Origin: WHSW01 sp963767285
GTDB taxonomy: Bacteria > Actinomycetota > Thermoleophilia > Solirubrobacterales > 70-9
Length of the DNA stretch: 64,000 nt
Assembly: GCA_963767285.1 (NCBI GenBank)
Contig: CAVYDJ010000002.1
Location: 496,001-560,000, forward strand
Direction of reading: 5' to 3'
Below the pieces are notes generated by a model. The model saw nothing but the letters and a program-made list of their open reading frames with translations. It did no database searches and was not told where the DNA came from. Positions 9,339 to 18,090 of the stretch are shown piece by piece. Each line of letters begins with the position of its first letter. Within the stretch, counting starts at the first letter, position 1. The translations under genes were made by a program, and so were the position numbers.

Positions 9339-10311
9339 GACTCCCCCCACAGCCTTCTATGCGATGTCCTCGGACGTCTACTTCCTCGGCGCCGTCGGCC
9401 TGATCAACTCGCTTCGCCTCCAGGGCCACACCGAGCCGATCCACCTGCTCGACCTCGGCCTGACGCCCGCCCAGCGCGAGCTGTTGGAGCCCGAGGTCGA
9501 GCTGATCAGCGCCCCCGCCGGGGCCGAGCCCTGGCTGATGAAGACGATCGCCCCGCTCACACACCCCGCCGAGGTGATGGTCCTGATCGACGTCGACATG
9601 GTCGTCACCCGCCCGCTGGGCGAGCTGATCGAGACCGCGCGCGAGGGCAAGGTCGTGGCGTTCGAAAACGATCTGCAGCGCTTCGAGGCGGCCTGGGGCG
9701 AGCTCTTGGACCTCGGCGAGCTCGAACAACGCCCCTACCTCTGCTCGGGCTTCGTCGCCCTGGGCTCCGATCCCGGGATCGAGGTGCTCGAGACGATGGC
9801 CGACCGCCAGGGCCGCGTCGACTTCGAGCGCAGCTTCTTTGCCTCAAACGACCCCGACTACCCGCTGCTCTATCTCGACCAGGACGTTCTCAACGCCGTC
9901 CTGGCCGCCCGGGTCGAGCGTGAGCGGGTGGAGTCGCTGGCCTCGCGCCTGATGGCGCCACGGGCCTTCGAGCCCCCGGAGGTGACCGACGTGGATCGCT
10001 TGGAGGTTCGGTTCGACGACGGGCTCGAGCCCTACGTGGTCCACCACATCCTGCCGGCCAAGCCGTGGCTGAAGCCGATGCACGAGGGCGCCTACTCGAG
10101 GCTGTTGAAGCGATGCCTGACCGGCCCGGGCCTCGCGATCGAGGTGCCGGAGCGGATGGTGCCGCTGCGGATGCGGAGCGGGACCGCGGCGCGGCTGGAG
10201 CGCAAGCGGATCGACGCCTCGGTCTGGCTTCGCTGGCACCTGGGCACGCGCGTCGATCGGCTGCGGGCCCGGCTCGGCATCCGTCCCCGAGACCCGGTGC
10301 CGCGATTGTGA
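9331..10311 (+). CDS. GT8-like glycosyltransferase, tandem paralogue 3
   Basis: A 326-residue paralogue with GTG start at 9331, 8 bases inside the end of paralogue 2. It is identical to paralogues 1 and 2 through ARVERERVES (about residue 201). It then switches to an unrelated-looking sequence, LASRLMAPRAFEPPEVTDVD, with its own VVHHILPAKPWLKPMHEG acceptor-side segment and basic tail. The junction at 9935 is sharp at the DNA level. The catalytic DVD motif is kept. Confidence 0.75.
   Translation: MPETPPTAFYAMSSDVYFLGAVGLINSLRLQGHTEPIHLLDLGLTPAQRELLEPEVELISAPAGAEPWLMKTIAPLTHPAEVMVLIDVDMVVTRPLGELIETAREGKVVAFENDLQRFEAAWGELLDLGELEQRPYLCSGFVALGSDPGIEVLETMADRQGRVDFERSFFASNDPDYPLLYLDQDVLNAVLAARVERERVESLASRLMAPRAFEPPEVTDVDRLEVRFDDGLEPYVVHHILPAKPWLKPMHEGAYSRLLKRCLTGPGLAIEVPERMVPLRMRSGTAARLERKRIDASVWLRWHLGTRVDRLRARLGIRPRDPVPRL
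9345..9935 (+). repeat. Long direct repeat, copy C (591 bp)
   Basis: Third copy, offset 1860 bases from copy A. Identity to A and B ends after GAGTC at 9935, 111 bases earlier than the A/B boundary, so the recombination end point differs. Confidence 0.85.
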
Positions 10312-11292
10312 GCACGCCCCCCACAGCCTTCTACTGCGTCTCCTCGGGCGAGTACTTCCTCGGCGCCGTCGGCCTGATCAACTCGCTTCGCCTCCAGGGC
10401 CACGCCGAGCCGATCCACCTGCTCGACTGCGGCCTGACCGCCGAGCAAAGAGCCCTGGTCGCCGACGAGGTCGTCCTGGTCGACGCCCCCGACGACACCC
10501 CGCCCTATCTGCTGAAGACGATCGCCCCGCTCGCACACCCCGCCGAGGTGATGGTCCTGATCGACGTCGACATGATCGCCACCCGCAACCTCGGCGAGCT
10601 GATCGAGACCGCGCGTGCAGGGGCGGGTGGTGGCGTTCGAGAACTTCGAGGACCGCCACGTGCCGGAGTGGGGACCGCTGCTCGGACTGGGGGAGCTGCG
10701 GCGCCGGCCGTACGTCTGCTCCGGCTTCGTCGCGATGGGCCGCGACCCGGGCGAGGGGATCCTGCGACGGCTCGACGACCTCCAGCGCGGCGTCGATTAC
10801 GGACGCAGCTACTTCTCGGTCAACGTGCTCGAGGAGCCGCTGCCGGATTACCCGTTCCTCTACCTCGACCAGGACGTGCTCAACGCGATCCTCGCCGGGT
10901 CGATCGATCCGAGCCTGATCGAGACGCTGCCACGGCGACTCTCGGCAACGACCCCGTTCGAGGGGCTGAATATCGTCGACCGCGAGCGGGTGCGCTGCGC
11001 CGCGCCCGACGGGACGGAGCCGTACCTGCTGCATCACATCCTGCCCGGCAAGCCGTGGCTGCAGCCGATGCCCGAGGGGATCTACTCGCGGCTGCTGCGA
11101 CGGACGCTGGTCGGCGACGGGCTGGCGATCGAGGTACCGCCCGAGATGGTGCCGACGCGCCTGCGGGACGGGGCCGGCGCCGCCCTGGCCCGCGGCTCGG
11201 CCGAGGCCTGGCTCTCCGCGCGGCTGTGGGCCGGCCTCTGGCGGGCGCGCGCCAAGCGCAGGGTGGCGATGCTGCGAGGGGCGGGAACGTGA
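10308..11292 (+). CDS. GT8-like glycosyltransferase, tandem paralogue 4, one apparent frameshift
   Basis: Starts at GTG 10308 overlapping the previous stop (GTGA). It belongs to the second sequence subgroup, with YCVSSGEYFLGAVG, LLDCGLTAEQRAL and APDDTPPYLLKTIAPLAH in the N-terminal half and DVDMIATRN as the metal motif. A single extra G near 10619 shifts the frame just after ETARAG. The remainder (RVVAFENFEDRHVPEW to the stop) is intact in the next frame. The corrected length is 327 residues, matching its neighbours. The C-terminal half includes YLDQDVLNAILAGS and LLHHILPGKPWLQPMPEG. Sequencing error or a real break cannot be told apart here. Confidence 0.72.
10326..10615 (+). repeat. Short direct repeat family, copy 1 of 5 (about 290 bp)
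   Basis: This segment encodes the nucleotide-binding N-terminal third of paralogue 4. It recurs with only scattered substitutions at 11307-11588, 12284-12573, 13249-13538 and 14211-14500. Downstream of each copy the sequence diverges strongly. Confidence 0.8.
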
Positions 11293-12269
11293 CCGCTCCC
11301 CCCACAGCCTTCTACTGCGTCTCCTCGGGCGAGTACTTCCTCGGCGCCGTCGGCCTGATCAACTCGCTTCGCCTCCAGGGCCACGCCGAGCCGATCCACC
11401 TGCTCGACTGCGGCCTTACGGCCGACCAGCGCGCCCTGATCGCAGACGAGGTCGTCCTCGTCGACGCCCCCGACGACACCCCGCCCTATCTGCTGAAGAC
11501 GATCGCCCCGCTCGCAAACCCCGCCGAGGTGATGGTCCTGATCGACGTCGACATGATCGCCACCCGCAACCTCGGCGAGCTGATCGAGCGAGCCCGCGCC
11601 GGACGCGTCGTCGCGTTCGAGAACATGGGCGACCGCTTCGTGCCCGAGTGGGGCGAGCTGCTCGACCTCGGCCCGGTGACGCCGCGCCGCTATCTGAGCT
11701 CGAGCTTCGTGGCGATGGGCCGCGACCCGGGCGACGAGATCCTGCGCCTGCTCGACGACCGCCAGCGCCGCCACGACTTCGAGCGCAACTGCTTCACGAT
11801 CAACTTCCTGCGCGAGCCGCTCGGCGACGAGCCGCTGCTCTATCTCGACCAGGACGTGCTCAACGCGATCCTCGCCAGCCGCGTCGACCCCGACCGGGTG
11901 GCCGGACTCGAGACTCGGCTCGCCGCGCTGCCTCCGTTCGACGATCTCGAGCTCACCGACGCGGCGACGCTGCGCTGCGAGTTCGCCGACGGCTCGCAGC
12001 CGTATCTGCTCCACCACGTCTTTCCCGGCAAGCCGTGGGCGCAGCCGATGCCCGACGGGTTGTACTCGCTGCTGCTGCGCCGGCTGCTCGGTGAGAACGA
12101 TGTCGCGATCAAGATCCCCCAGGAGCGGTTGCCGATGAGGGTGCGCCAGGGCCGGCGCGCGGAGCTCGCCCGCCGCCGCGAGCAAGCGGCGCTGCGGGCC
12201 AAGCTGGCGCTCGGTTCGTGGGCCGGCCGCGCGCGCGGGGCCGCATCGTGGAGGCCGGCGTCGCGTTGA
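11289..12269 (+). CDS. GT8-like glycosyltransferase, tandem paralogue 5
   Basis: A 326-residue paralogue with GTG start in a GTGA overlap. The N-terminal 100 residues match paralogue 4 almost exactly (ADQRALIADE instead of AEQRALVADE). The middle carries AGRVVAFENMGDRFVPEWGELLDLG, and the C-terminal part has LLYLDQDVLNAILASR and LLHHVFPGKPWAQPMPDG. The DVDM metal motif is intact. It lacks membrane segments and should act on the cytoplasmic face during glycan assembly. Confidence 0.75.
   Translation: MTAPPTAFYCVSSGEYFLGAVGLINSLRLQGHAEPIHLLDCGLTADQRALIADEVVLVDAPDDTPPYLLKTIAPLANPAEVMVLIDVDMIATRNLGELIERARAGRVVAFENMGDRFVPEWGELLDLGPVTPRRYLSSSFVAMGRDPGDEILRLLDDRQRRHDFERNCFTINFLREPLGDEPLLYLDQDVLNAILASRVDPDRVAGLETRLAALPPFDDLELTDAATLRCEFADGSQPYLLHHVFPGKPWAQPMPDGLYSLLLRRLLGENDVAIKIPQERLPMRVRQGRRAELARRREQAALRAKLALGSWAGRARGAASWRPASR
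11307..11588 (+). repeat. Short direct repeat family, copy 2 of 5
   Basis: Copy of the segment at 10326-10615, about 980 bases downstream. Similarity ends at CTGATCGAG, slightly earlier than in the other copies. Confidence 0.78.
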
Positions 12270-13243
12270 CGGCTGCTGCGACCGCCTTCTACTGCGTCAG
12301 CGACTCGCGCTACTTCCTCGGCGCCGTCGGCCTGATCAACTCGCTTCGCCTCCAGGGCCACGCCGAGCCGATCCACCTGCTCGACTGCGGCCTGACCGCC
12401 GAGCAGCGCGCCCTGATCGACGACGAGGTCGTCCTGGTCGACGCCCCCGACGACACCCCGCCCTATCTGCTGAAGACGATCGCCCCGCTCGCACACCCCG
12501 CCGAGGTGATGGTCCTGATCGACGTCGACATGATCGCCACCCGCAACCTCGGCGAGCTGATCGAGACCGCGCGTCAGGGGAGGGTGGTGGCGTTTCGCGA
12601 CCGCCAGCAGCGCTTCTTCGAGGCGTGGGGGACGCTGGGGCTCGGCAGCGCCGAGCCGGGGCCGTACGTGTCCTCGGGGCTCGTCCTCGCCGGCGGCCAG
12701 GAGGGGATGCGGATGCTCCAGCTGCTTGCCGACAAGCAGGATTGCGTCGACTTCTCGCGCACCTTCTGGCGCGCCAACGAGCGCGGCTATCCGTACCTCT
12801 ACGCCGACCAGGACGTCCTCAACGCGGTCCTTCGCACCAGCCTGCCGCACGCGCTCGTCGACCTCGACCAGCGGCTCGCGGCGACTCCTCCATATCGCGA
12901 CCTGCGGCTGGTCGATCCGGCCGCCCTGCACTGCGCCTTTCGCGACGGCGTCCGCCCGTACGTCCTGCATCAATTCGTCCGCAAGCCGTGGCTGGAGCCG
13001 ATGTACCACGGGATCTACTCCCGGCTGCTGGCGCGCCTGCTGCTCGGCGAGGGGATCGCGATCGAGGTCGGGTCCGACGCCGTCCCGCGGCGGATGCGCA
13101 GCGGGGCGTCGGCGTGGCTGGACCGGTCGTTCGTCAACGCCCACGATCTCGGCCGCTACTACTTCGGCGACCGCCTGCCGGCCTGGATCGGGGCCAGGAT
13201 CGAATCGCGCCGCCAGCGTCGCCGTCAGGGGGCCAACGCATGA
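12266..13243 (+). CDS. GT8-like glycosyltransferase, tandem paralogue 6
   Basis: About 325 residues. The TTG at 12266 is preferred because it forms a TTGA overlap with the preceding stop, the same architecture as every other junction in the array; a GTG at 12248 is the alternative. The N-terminus is TAFYCVSDSRYFLGAVG, then the shared donor-binding block with DVDMIATRN. The middle differs clearly from its neighbours (FRDRQQRFFEAWGTLGLGSA), and the C-terminal half has YADQDVLNAVLRTS and LHQFVRKPWLEPMYHG. Confidence 0.74.
   Translation: MTAAATAFYCVSDSRYFLGAVGLINSLRLQGHAEPIHLLDCGLTAEQRALIDDEVVLVDAPDDTPPYLLKTIAPLAHPAEVMVLIDVDMIATRNLGELIETARQGRVVAFRDRQQRFFEAWGTLGLGSAEPGPYVSSGLVLAGGQEGMRMLQLLADKQDCVDFSRTFWRANERGYPYLYADQDVLNAVLRTSLPHALVDLDQRLAATPPYRDLRLVDPAALHCAFRDGVRPYVLHQFVRKPWLEPMYHGIYSRLLARLLLGEGIAIEVGSDAVPRRMRSGASAWLDRSFVNAHDLGRYYFGDRLPAWIGARIESRRQRRRQGANA
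12284..12573 (+). repeat. Short direct repeat family, copy 3 of 5
   Basis: Third copy of the roughly 290-bp N-terminal coding repeat. It ends at the shared ACCGCGCG just before the variable region of paralogue 6. Confidence 0.78.
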
Positions 13244-14205
13244 CCACCGCCTTCTACTGCGTCAGCGACTCGCGCTACTTCCTCGGCGCCGTCGGCCTGA
13301 TCAACTCGCTTCGCCTCCAGGGCCACGCCGAGCCGATCCACCTGCTCGACTGCGGCCTGACCGCCGAGCAAAGAGCCCTGGTCGCCGACGAGGTCGTCCT
13401 CGTCGACGCCCCCGACGACACCCCGCCCTATCTGCTGAAGACGATCGCCCCGCTCGCACACCCCGCCGAGGTGATGGTCCTGATCGACGTCGACATGATC
13501 GTCACCCGCAACCTCGGCGAGCTGATCGAGACCGCGCGCGAGGGGCGGGTGGTGGCGTTCGAGAACAACGTCGACCGCTTCGTTCCCGAGTGGGGCGAGC
13601 TGCTCGAGCTGGGGGAGGCGCGCCGCCATCCCTACCTGTGCTCGGGGTTCGTGGCGGCCGCCCGCGATCCCGGCGAGGAGGTCCTGCGGCTGATGCGCGA
13701 CCTGCGTGACCGGGTCGACTTCTCCCAGACCTTCTGGCGTCAGAACGTCCCCGATTACCCGTTCCTGTACGCCGATCAGGACCTGCTCAACGCGATCCTC
13801 GCGACGCGGGTCGAGCCCGACCGGATCCGCGCCTACGACTACACGCTCGCGGCCCCGACCCCGTTCGGCGGCCTCGAGGTCACCGACCTCGAGAGTCTGC
13901 GCTGTGCCTATCCCGACGGCGTGGAGCCCTTCGTCGTCCACCACATCCTGCCGTCGAAGCCCTGGCTGGCGCCGATGTACCACGGCGTCTACTCGCAGCT
14001 GCTGATGCGACTGCTCGTCGGCCCCCGCTTGGCGGTTCGGCTGCCGGCGAGCCAGATCCCGGTCCGCTTCCGCGACGGGGCGAGGGGACGGATCGAGCGC
14101 GCGCGGATCCTCGGCCGCGACCGGCTCGGCTGGTTCGCGCGCGACCATCTGCCCCGATCGCTGGTCGATCGCTTCGACGACCGGCGCGCCGGGTCGCCGG
14201 GATGA
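13240..14205 (+). CDS. GT8-like glycosyltransferase, tandem paralogue 7
   Basis: A 321-residue paralogue with ATG at 13240 in an ATGA overlap. The N-terminal block is near-identical to paralogue 8, including EGRVVAFENNVDRFVPEW past the usual repeat end. The metal motif is DVDMIVTRN. The C-terminal half carries YADQDLLNAILATR, where paralogues 1-6 and 8 have DQDVLNA, and VVHHILPSKPWLAPMYHG. A very basic C-terminus (RARILGRDRL) follows, a pattern seen in other members that could help peripheral membrane binding. Confidence 0.75.
   Translation: MTTAFYCVSDSRYFLGAVGLINSLRLQGHAEPIHLLDCGLTAEQRALVADEVVLVDAPDDTPPYLLKTIAPLAHPAEVMVLIDVDMIVTRNLGELIETAREGRVVAFENNVDRFVPEWGELLELGEARRHPYLCSGFVAAARDPGEEVLRLMRDLRDRVDFSQTFWRQNVPDYPFLYADQDLLNAILATRVEPDRIRAYDYTLAAPTPFGGLEVTDLESLRCAYPDGVEPFVVHHILPSKPWLAPMYHGVYSQLLMRLLVGPRLAVRLPASQIPVRFRDGARGRIERARILGRDRLGWFARDHLPRSLVDRFDDRRAGSPG
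13249..13538 (+). repeat. Short direct repeat family, copy 4 of 5
   Basis: Fourth copy. Here similarity to copy 5 continues about 70 bases further into the gene, so copies 4 and 5 are the most recent pair in this subgroup. Confidence 0.78.
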
Positions 14206-15173
14206 CCACAGCCTTCTACTGCGTCAGCGACTCGCGCTACTTCCTCGGCGCCGTCGGCCTGATCAACTCGCTTCGCCTCCAGGGCCACGCCGAGCCGATC
14301 CACCTGCTCGACTGCGGCCTGACCGCCGAGCAGCGAGCCCTGGTCGCCGACGAGGTCGTCCTCGTCGACGCCCCCGACGACACCCCGCCCTATCTGCTGA
14401 AGACGATCGCCCCGCTCGCACACCCCGCCGAGGTGATGGTCCTGATCGACGTCGACATGATCGCCACCCGCAACCTGGGTGAGCTGATCGAGACCGCGCG
14501 CGAGGGGCGGGTGGTGGCGTTCGAGAACAACGTCGACCGCTTCGTTCCCGAGTGGGGCGAGCTGCTCGAGCTGGGCAAGGCGCGCCGCCGGCCGTACGTC
14601 TCGTCGTCGCTGGTGGCCTGCGGCGGGCGTCTCGGAGCCGAGGTGCTGGACCTGCTCGACGACCGCCAGCGACGGGTCGATTTCGACAGCACGTTCTACG
14701 GCTCCAACGCCCCGGGCTACCCGTTTCTCTATCCGGAGCAGGACGTCCTCAACGCGATCCTCGCCACCCGGCCCGATCAGTCGAAGCTGGTGGCGTTCGA
14801 GCACCGGCTCGCGCCGACGCAGCCGTTCGAGGGCCTGAGCCTGGCCTCCGAGGCGACGCTCGCCTGCGAGTACGCGGACGGCGCGCGCCCGTTCGTGCTG
14901 CACCACTACCTGGAGAAGCCCTGGCTGCGCCCGATGTATCACGGGATCTACTCCCGACTGCTGTCGCGTCTGCTGCTGGGGCCCGACGTCGCGGTTGCCG
15001 TGCCGGCCGAGGCGATGCCGCTGCGGATGCGCCAGGGGCCGCTCGCGTGGGCCAATCGCAAGCTGGTCGACGTCTGGGACCTGGCGCGCTGGCGGGGGCG
15101 GGACCTGATCCCGAAGGCGGCGCTGGAGCGCGCCGACGAACGCCAGCGGCGGCGCGTCGCGGCGGGTCGATGA
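14202..15173 (+). CDS. GT8-like glycosyltransferase, tandem paralogue 8
   Basis: A 323-residue paralogue with ATG at 14202 in an ATGA overlap. It shares the first 125 residues with paralogue 7 almost exactly, then diverges after LLELGKARRRPYVSSSLVAC. Its C-terminal part has YPEQDVLNAILATR, replacing the usual YLDQD with YPEQD, and LHHYLEKPWLRPMYHG. The DVDMIATRN metal motif is retained. Position and overlaps indicate a single polycistronic message through the array. Confidence 0.75.
   Translation: MTTAFYCVSDSRYFLGAVGLINSLRLQGHAEPIHLLDCGLTAEQRALVADEVVLVDAPDDTPPYLLKTIAPLAHPAEVMVLIDVDMIATRNLGELIETAREGRVVAFENNVDRFVPEWGELLELGKARRRPYVSSSLVACGGRLGAEVLDLLDDRQRRVDFDSTFYGSNAPGYPFLYPEQDVLNAILATRPDQSKLVAFEHRLAPTQPFEGLSLASEATLACEYADGARPFVLHHYLEKPWLRPMYHGIYSRLLSRLLLGPDVAVAVPAEAMPLRMRQGPLAWANRKLVDVWDLARWRGRDLIPKAALERADERQRRRVAAGR
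14211..14500 (+). repeat. Short direct repeat family, copy 5 of 5
   Basis: Last copy of the repeat. One visible substitution is CTGGGTGAG for CTCGGCGAG near the end. Confidence 0.78.
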
Positions 15174-16144
15174 GGGTCGAGTTCTTCTGCGTCAGCGGGC
15201 GGGACTTCTTCCCGGGCGCCGTCGCGCTCGTCAACTCCCTGCGCCTCGTCGGCCACACCGAGCCTGTGACGCTCCTGGACTGCGGCCTCGACGACGCCCA
15301 GCGCGAGCTGATCGCGGGCGAGGTCGACGTGGTCGCGGCTCCGGATGGGTCACCGCCCAGCCTGCAGAAGCTGGTCGCCCCGCTCGCCTCGACGGCCGAC
15401 GTGATCGTGATCCTCGACGCCGACATCATCGTCATCCGGCACCTCGGCGAGCTGATCCAGCGAGCGGCGGCCGGGACCCTGGTCGGGTTCGAGAACGAGT
15501 CCGACCGCTACTTCGAGCGGGAGTGGGGGACGGCCCTGGGGTCCGGCGCGCTGCGGCGCGGCCCGTACCTGTCGTCGAGCGCGCTCATCATGGCCGCGCG
15601 GACGGCACGGGAGATCCTGCCCGTCGTCGCGGACCTTCAGCGGAGCCTCGACCAGGGCCAGACCTGGCTGAGTGGCGGCGAGCGCTCGGACCCGTTCTTC
15701 TTCGCCGATCAGGACCTGATCAACGCCGTGGCTCTCGATCGCCTGCCGGCCGAGCGGGTGAGCGCCGTCCCGACGCGGCTGGCCCCGGTGCCGCCGTTCG
15801 ACGGCCTGCGCTTGCGCGACCCGGCAACCCTCCGCTGCGAGTACTCCGACGGCGAGCGGCCGTACATGCTCCACCACTACTCGCGCAAGCCGTGGCTGGT
15901 GCGCACGCGTGCAAACGTCTACTCCCGGCTCCTCACCCGGACCCTGCTCGCTCCCGATGTCGCCGTCCGCGTGGATCCGGCGACGCTCCCCCAGCGCCTG
16001 CGGCGTGGCGTCGCCGGCGCGGTCGCCCGGACGGCGACCGACCTGATCAAGATCCCCGCCGGGGTGCGGCGGCGCCTGCGCCGCGGCCCGTCCGAGCGGA
16101 TCTCCGCCTGGCAGGACCGGAGCGGGGCGGAGGCGGGCCGTTAG
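15170..16144 (+). CDS. GT8-like glycosyltransferase, divergent tandem paralogue 9
   Basis: A 324-residue member with ATG in an ATGA overlap. It keeps the fold and all landmark positions (EFFCVSGRDFFPGAVALVNS, LLDCGLDDAQREL, FADQDLINAV, MLHHYSRKPWLV) but at much lower identity, and its metal motif is DADIIVIRH instead of DVDM. It does not take part in the near-identical DNA blocks. It is either the oldest copy or one that escaped homogenisation. The C-terminus is strongly basic (RRRLRRGPSER). Confidence 0.75.
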   Translation: MRVEFFCVSGRDFFPGAVALVNSLRLVGHTEPVTLLDCGLDDAQRELIAGEVDVVAAPDGSPPSLQKLVAPLASTADVIVILDADIIVIRHLGELIQRAAAGTLVGFENESDRYFEREWGTALGSGALRRGPYLSSSALIMAARTAREILPVVADLQRSLDQGQTWLSGGERSDPFFFADQDLINAVALDRLPAERVSAVPTRLAPVPPFDGLRLRDPATLRCEYSDGERPYMLHHYSRKPWLVRTRANVYSRLLTRTLLAPDVAVRVDPATLPQRLRRGVAGAVARTATDLIKIPAGVRRRLRRGPSERISAWQDRSGAEAGR

Positions 16145-16145
16145 C

Positions 16146-17364
16146 GTGGCGGGGCCGGGACCGCTCAACGTCGTCGTCGGGGCCGCCGGATGGGCCGGGC
16201 ACGTCTTCCCCGCGTTCGCGGTCGCCCGCGAGCTGCGCGGCCGCGGCCATCGGGTGATGCTCGAGAGCACCGAGAGCTGGCGATCGGTGGCCGAGGACCT
16301 CGGGCTCGAGTTCGCGGCCGAGCCCGAGGAGGTGGTCTTCCCGGGGCCGCGGCGGCCCGGCTCCGCCGTGCCCGACGCTTGCCGAGGCCGCGCTGTCGAT
16401 GGTCCCAAAGCTCCGGGACTTCGAGCCCGACGTCGCCCTGCACGACCTCTACTCGCTGATCCCCGGGCTCGCCGCCGAAGCCGCCGGGGCGCGCAGAGCG
16501 ACGATGATGCCGCACGCCTATCCCGAGCCGTCCCGCGCCGAGCCCCCCTTTGCCTGGGGGTTGATGCCTCCGCGCACAGCGGTGGGCTCGCGCCTGTGGA
16601 GGACGACGCGCGAGCTGGTCGAGACCCGCGGCCGCCGCCGCGGCCGCACCCTGCTGAACGATCTACGAGCCGAGGTGGGCCTCGGTCCGATGGGCGATCA
16701 CAACCTGATGATCAGCGATCGGCTGACGGTCATCGCCACCTTCCCCCAGCTCGAGTACCCGCGCGACTGGCCGGCGCATTTCCACGTGACCGGGCCACCG
16801 ATCTTCGAGCTCCCGCACGACCGCATCGAGCTGCCGCCCGGCGACGGACCGCTGATTCTGGTTGCCGCCAGCACGCGCCAGGACCTCGAGCTCGAGCTGA
16901 TCCGCGTCGCCCTCGATGCCTTTGCGTCCGAGCCGGTGCGGGTCGTGGCGGCGACCAACCAGCCGGGATCCGTGTTCGAGGGCCCGGTCCCCCCGAACGC
17001 GGTCGTCTGCGACTGGGTCTCCTACACGCAGATCCTGCCGCTGGCGTCAGCGGTGGTCTGTCGCGGCGGACACGGCACCCTGGCCCGGGCGCTCGGGGCG
17101 GGAGTGCCCGTCCTCGTCTGCCCGTTCGCCGGCGACATGGCGGAGAACGCGACCCGCGTCGCCTGGTTCGGCGCCGGCGTCTCGCTGCCGAAGCGGCTGC
17201 TCGGGCCCCGCCGCCTGCGCCTGGCGACCCGGCGGCTGCTCGACGAGCCCGGTTACCGCCGGCGCGCCGGCGAGATCGCCGCCTGGGCGGCCGAGAACGA
17301 TCCGGCCAGCACGATCGCCGACCTGATCGAGTCGGTCGGCGCCGAGAACCTTCAGCCGCGGTAG
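16146..17364 (+). CDS. GT1/MGT-like glycosyltransferase, one apparent frameshift
   Basis: Corrected for one extra base near 16378, this is a 405-residue GT-B enzyme. It begins NVVVGAAGWAGHVFPAFAVA, a typical GT1 N-terminal loop, and carries the C-terminal donor-binding signature CRGGHGTLARALGAGVPVLV followed by PFAGDMAENATRVAW. That pattern matches macrolide/flavonoid-type glycosyltransferases using nucleotide sugars. The GTG at 16146 lies one base after the preceding stop. The gene ends 13 bases inside the convergent ABC ATPase gene. It probably adds a sugar to a lipid or polyprenyl-linked intermediate of this locus. Confidence 0.75.
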
Positions 17365-18090
17365 ACGGAGATGACCTTGTCGAACGCGCCCAGCTCGCGC
17401 ACGTGGCCGCGGTCGAGCAGGATCCCGTCGGGGCAGATGCGTTCGAGCGCGAGGTGGTCGTGCCCGGCGGCGACCACCACGCCGCCGCGAGCGCGCAGGT
17501 TGCGGGCGTAGTCCTCGACCCGGCCGCGGAACTCATGGTCGAGCGCCTCGAAGACCTCGTCGAGCAGCAGCACCGCCGGCTCGGTGGCCTGGATCACCGC
17601 GAAGTGCAGCCGCGCCCGCATCCCCTCCGAGTACGTATGCAGGGGCCGGTCGAAGGCCTCGGCGAGGTCGGAGCGCTCGGCGATCGAGTCGAGGTCCTCC
17701 TCGGCCTCGTTCAGGGAGAGCCCTGCGAGGACGGCCAACAGCACCGCGTTCTCACGGCCGGTCAGCAGCGCCCCCAGCCCCGCCCCGGTCGAGAGCAGGC
17801 TGGCGACCCGGCCGGTGACCTCGATCGAGCCCTCGTCCGGCGGGATCACGCCCGCGATCATCCTGCAGCATCGTCGTCTTCCCGGAGCCGGTCGGCCCGA
17901 CCAGGGCGGCGCCGGAGCCGGGGTCGAGGTCGAGGTCGATCCCCCGCAGCCCCCAGGCCGTCGACTTGATGCGGCGGATGTGCGCGAGCGTCGCCGTGAC
18001 GACGCGCTGGCGGCGATCGAAGTCGAAGCGGATGCCGGCGCCCTGCGCGTGAATCCGGCCCTGAGTCGTGGCGGGAGCGGCGGCGCTCAT
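17352..18090 (-). CDS. ABC exporter ATP-binding subunit, Wzt/TagH type, one apparent frameshift
   Basis: The corrected protein is 245 residues. Walker A is GPTGSGKTTM. The frame changes by one base directly after it, near 17866, and continues MIAGVIPPDEGSIEVTGRV. The signature is YSEGMRARLHFA, the variant typical of polysaccharide exporters, followed by Walker B AVLLLDEVFEALD and an H-loop histidine in AAGHDHLA. ATPases of this family drive export of O-antigen-like glycans or teichoic acids together with a 6-helix permease, and that permease is encoded next on the same strand. No C-terminal carbohydrate-binding Wzt extension is present. Confidence 0.8.

Noticed and set aside
10065..12269. 734-codon frame that seems to fuse two glycosyltransferases
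   Set aside because: It joins an out-of-frame tail of paralogue 3, the first part of paralogue 4, an out-of-frame stretch after the extra G at 10619, and paralogue 5. Individual genes with overlap starts explain it better.
7485..14500. Repeats considered as CRISPR or transposon copies
   Set aside because: Units are hundreds of bases long, fully coding and in frame; there are no short spacers, terminal inverted repeats or transposase genes.
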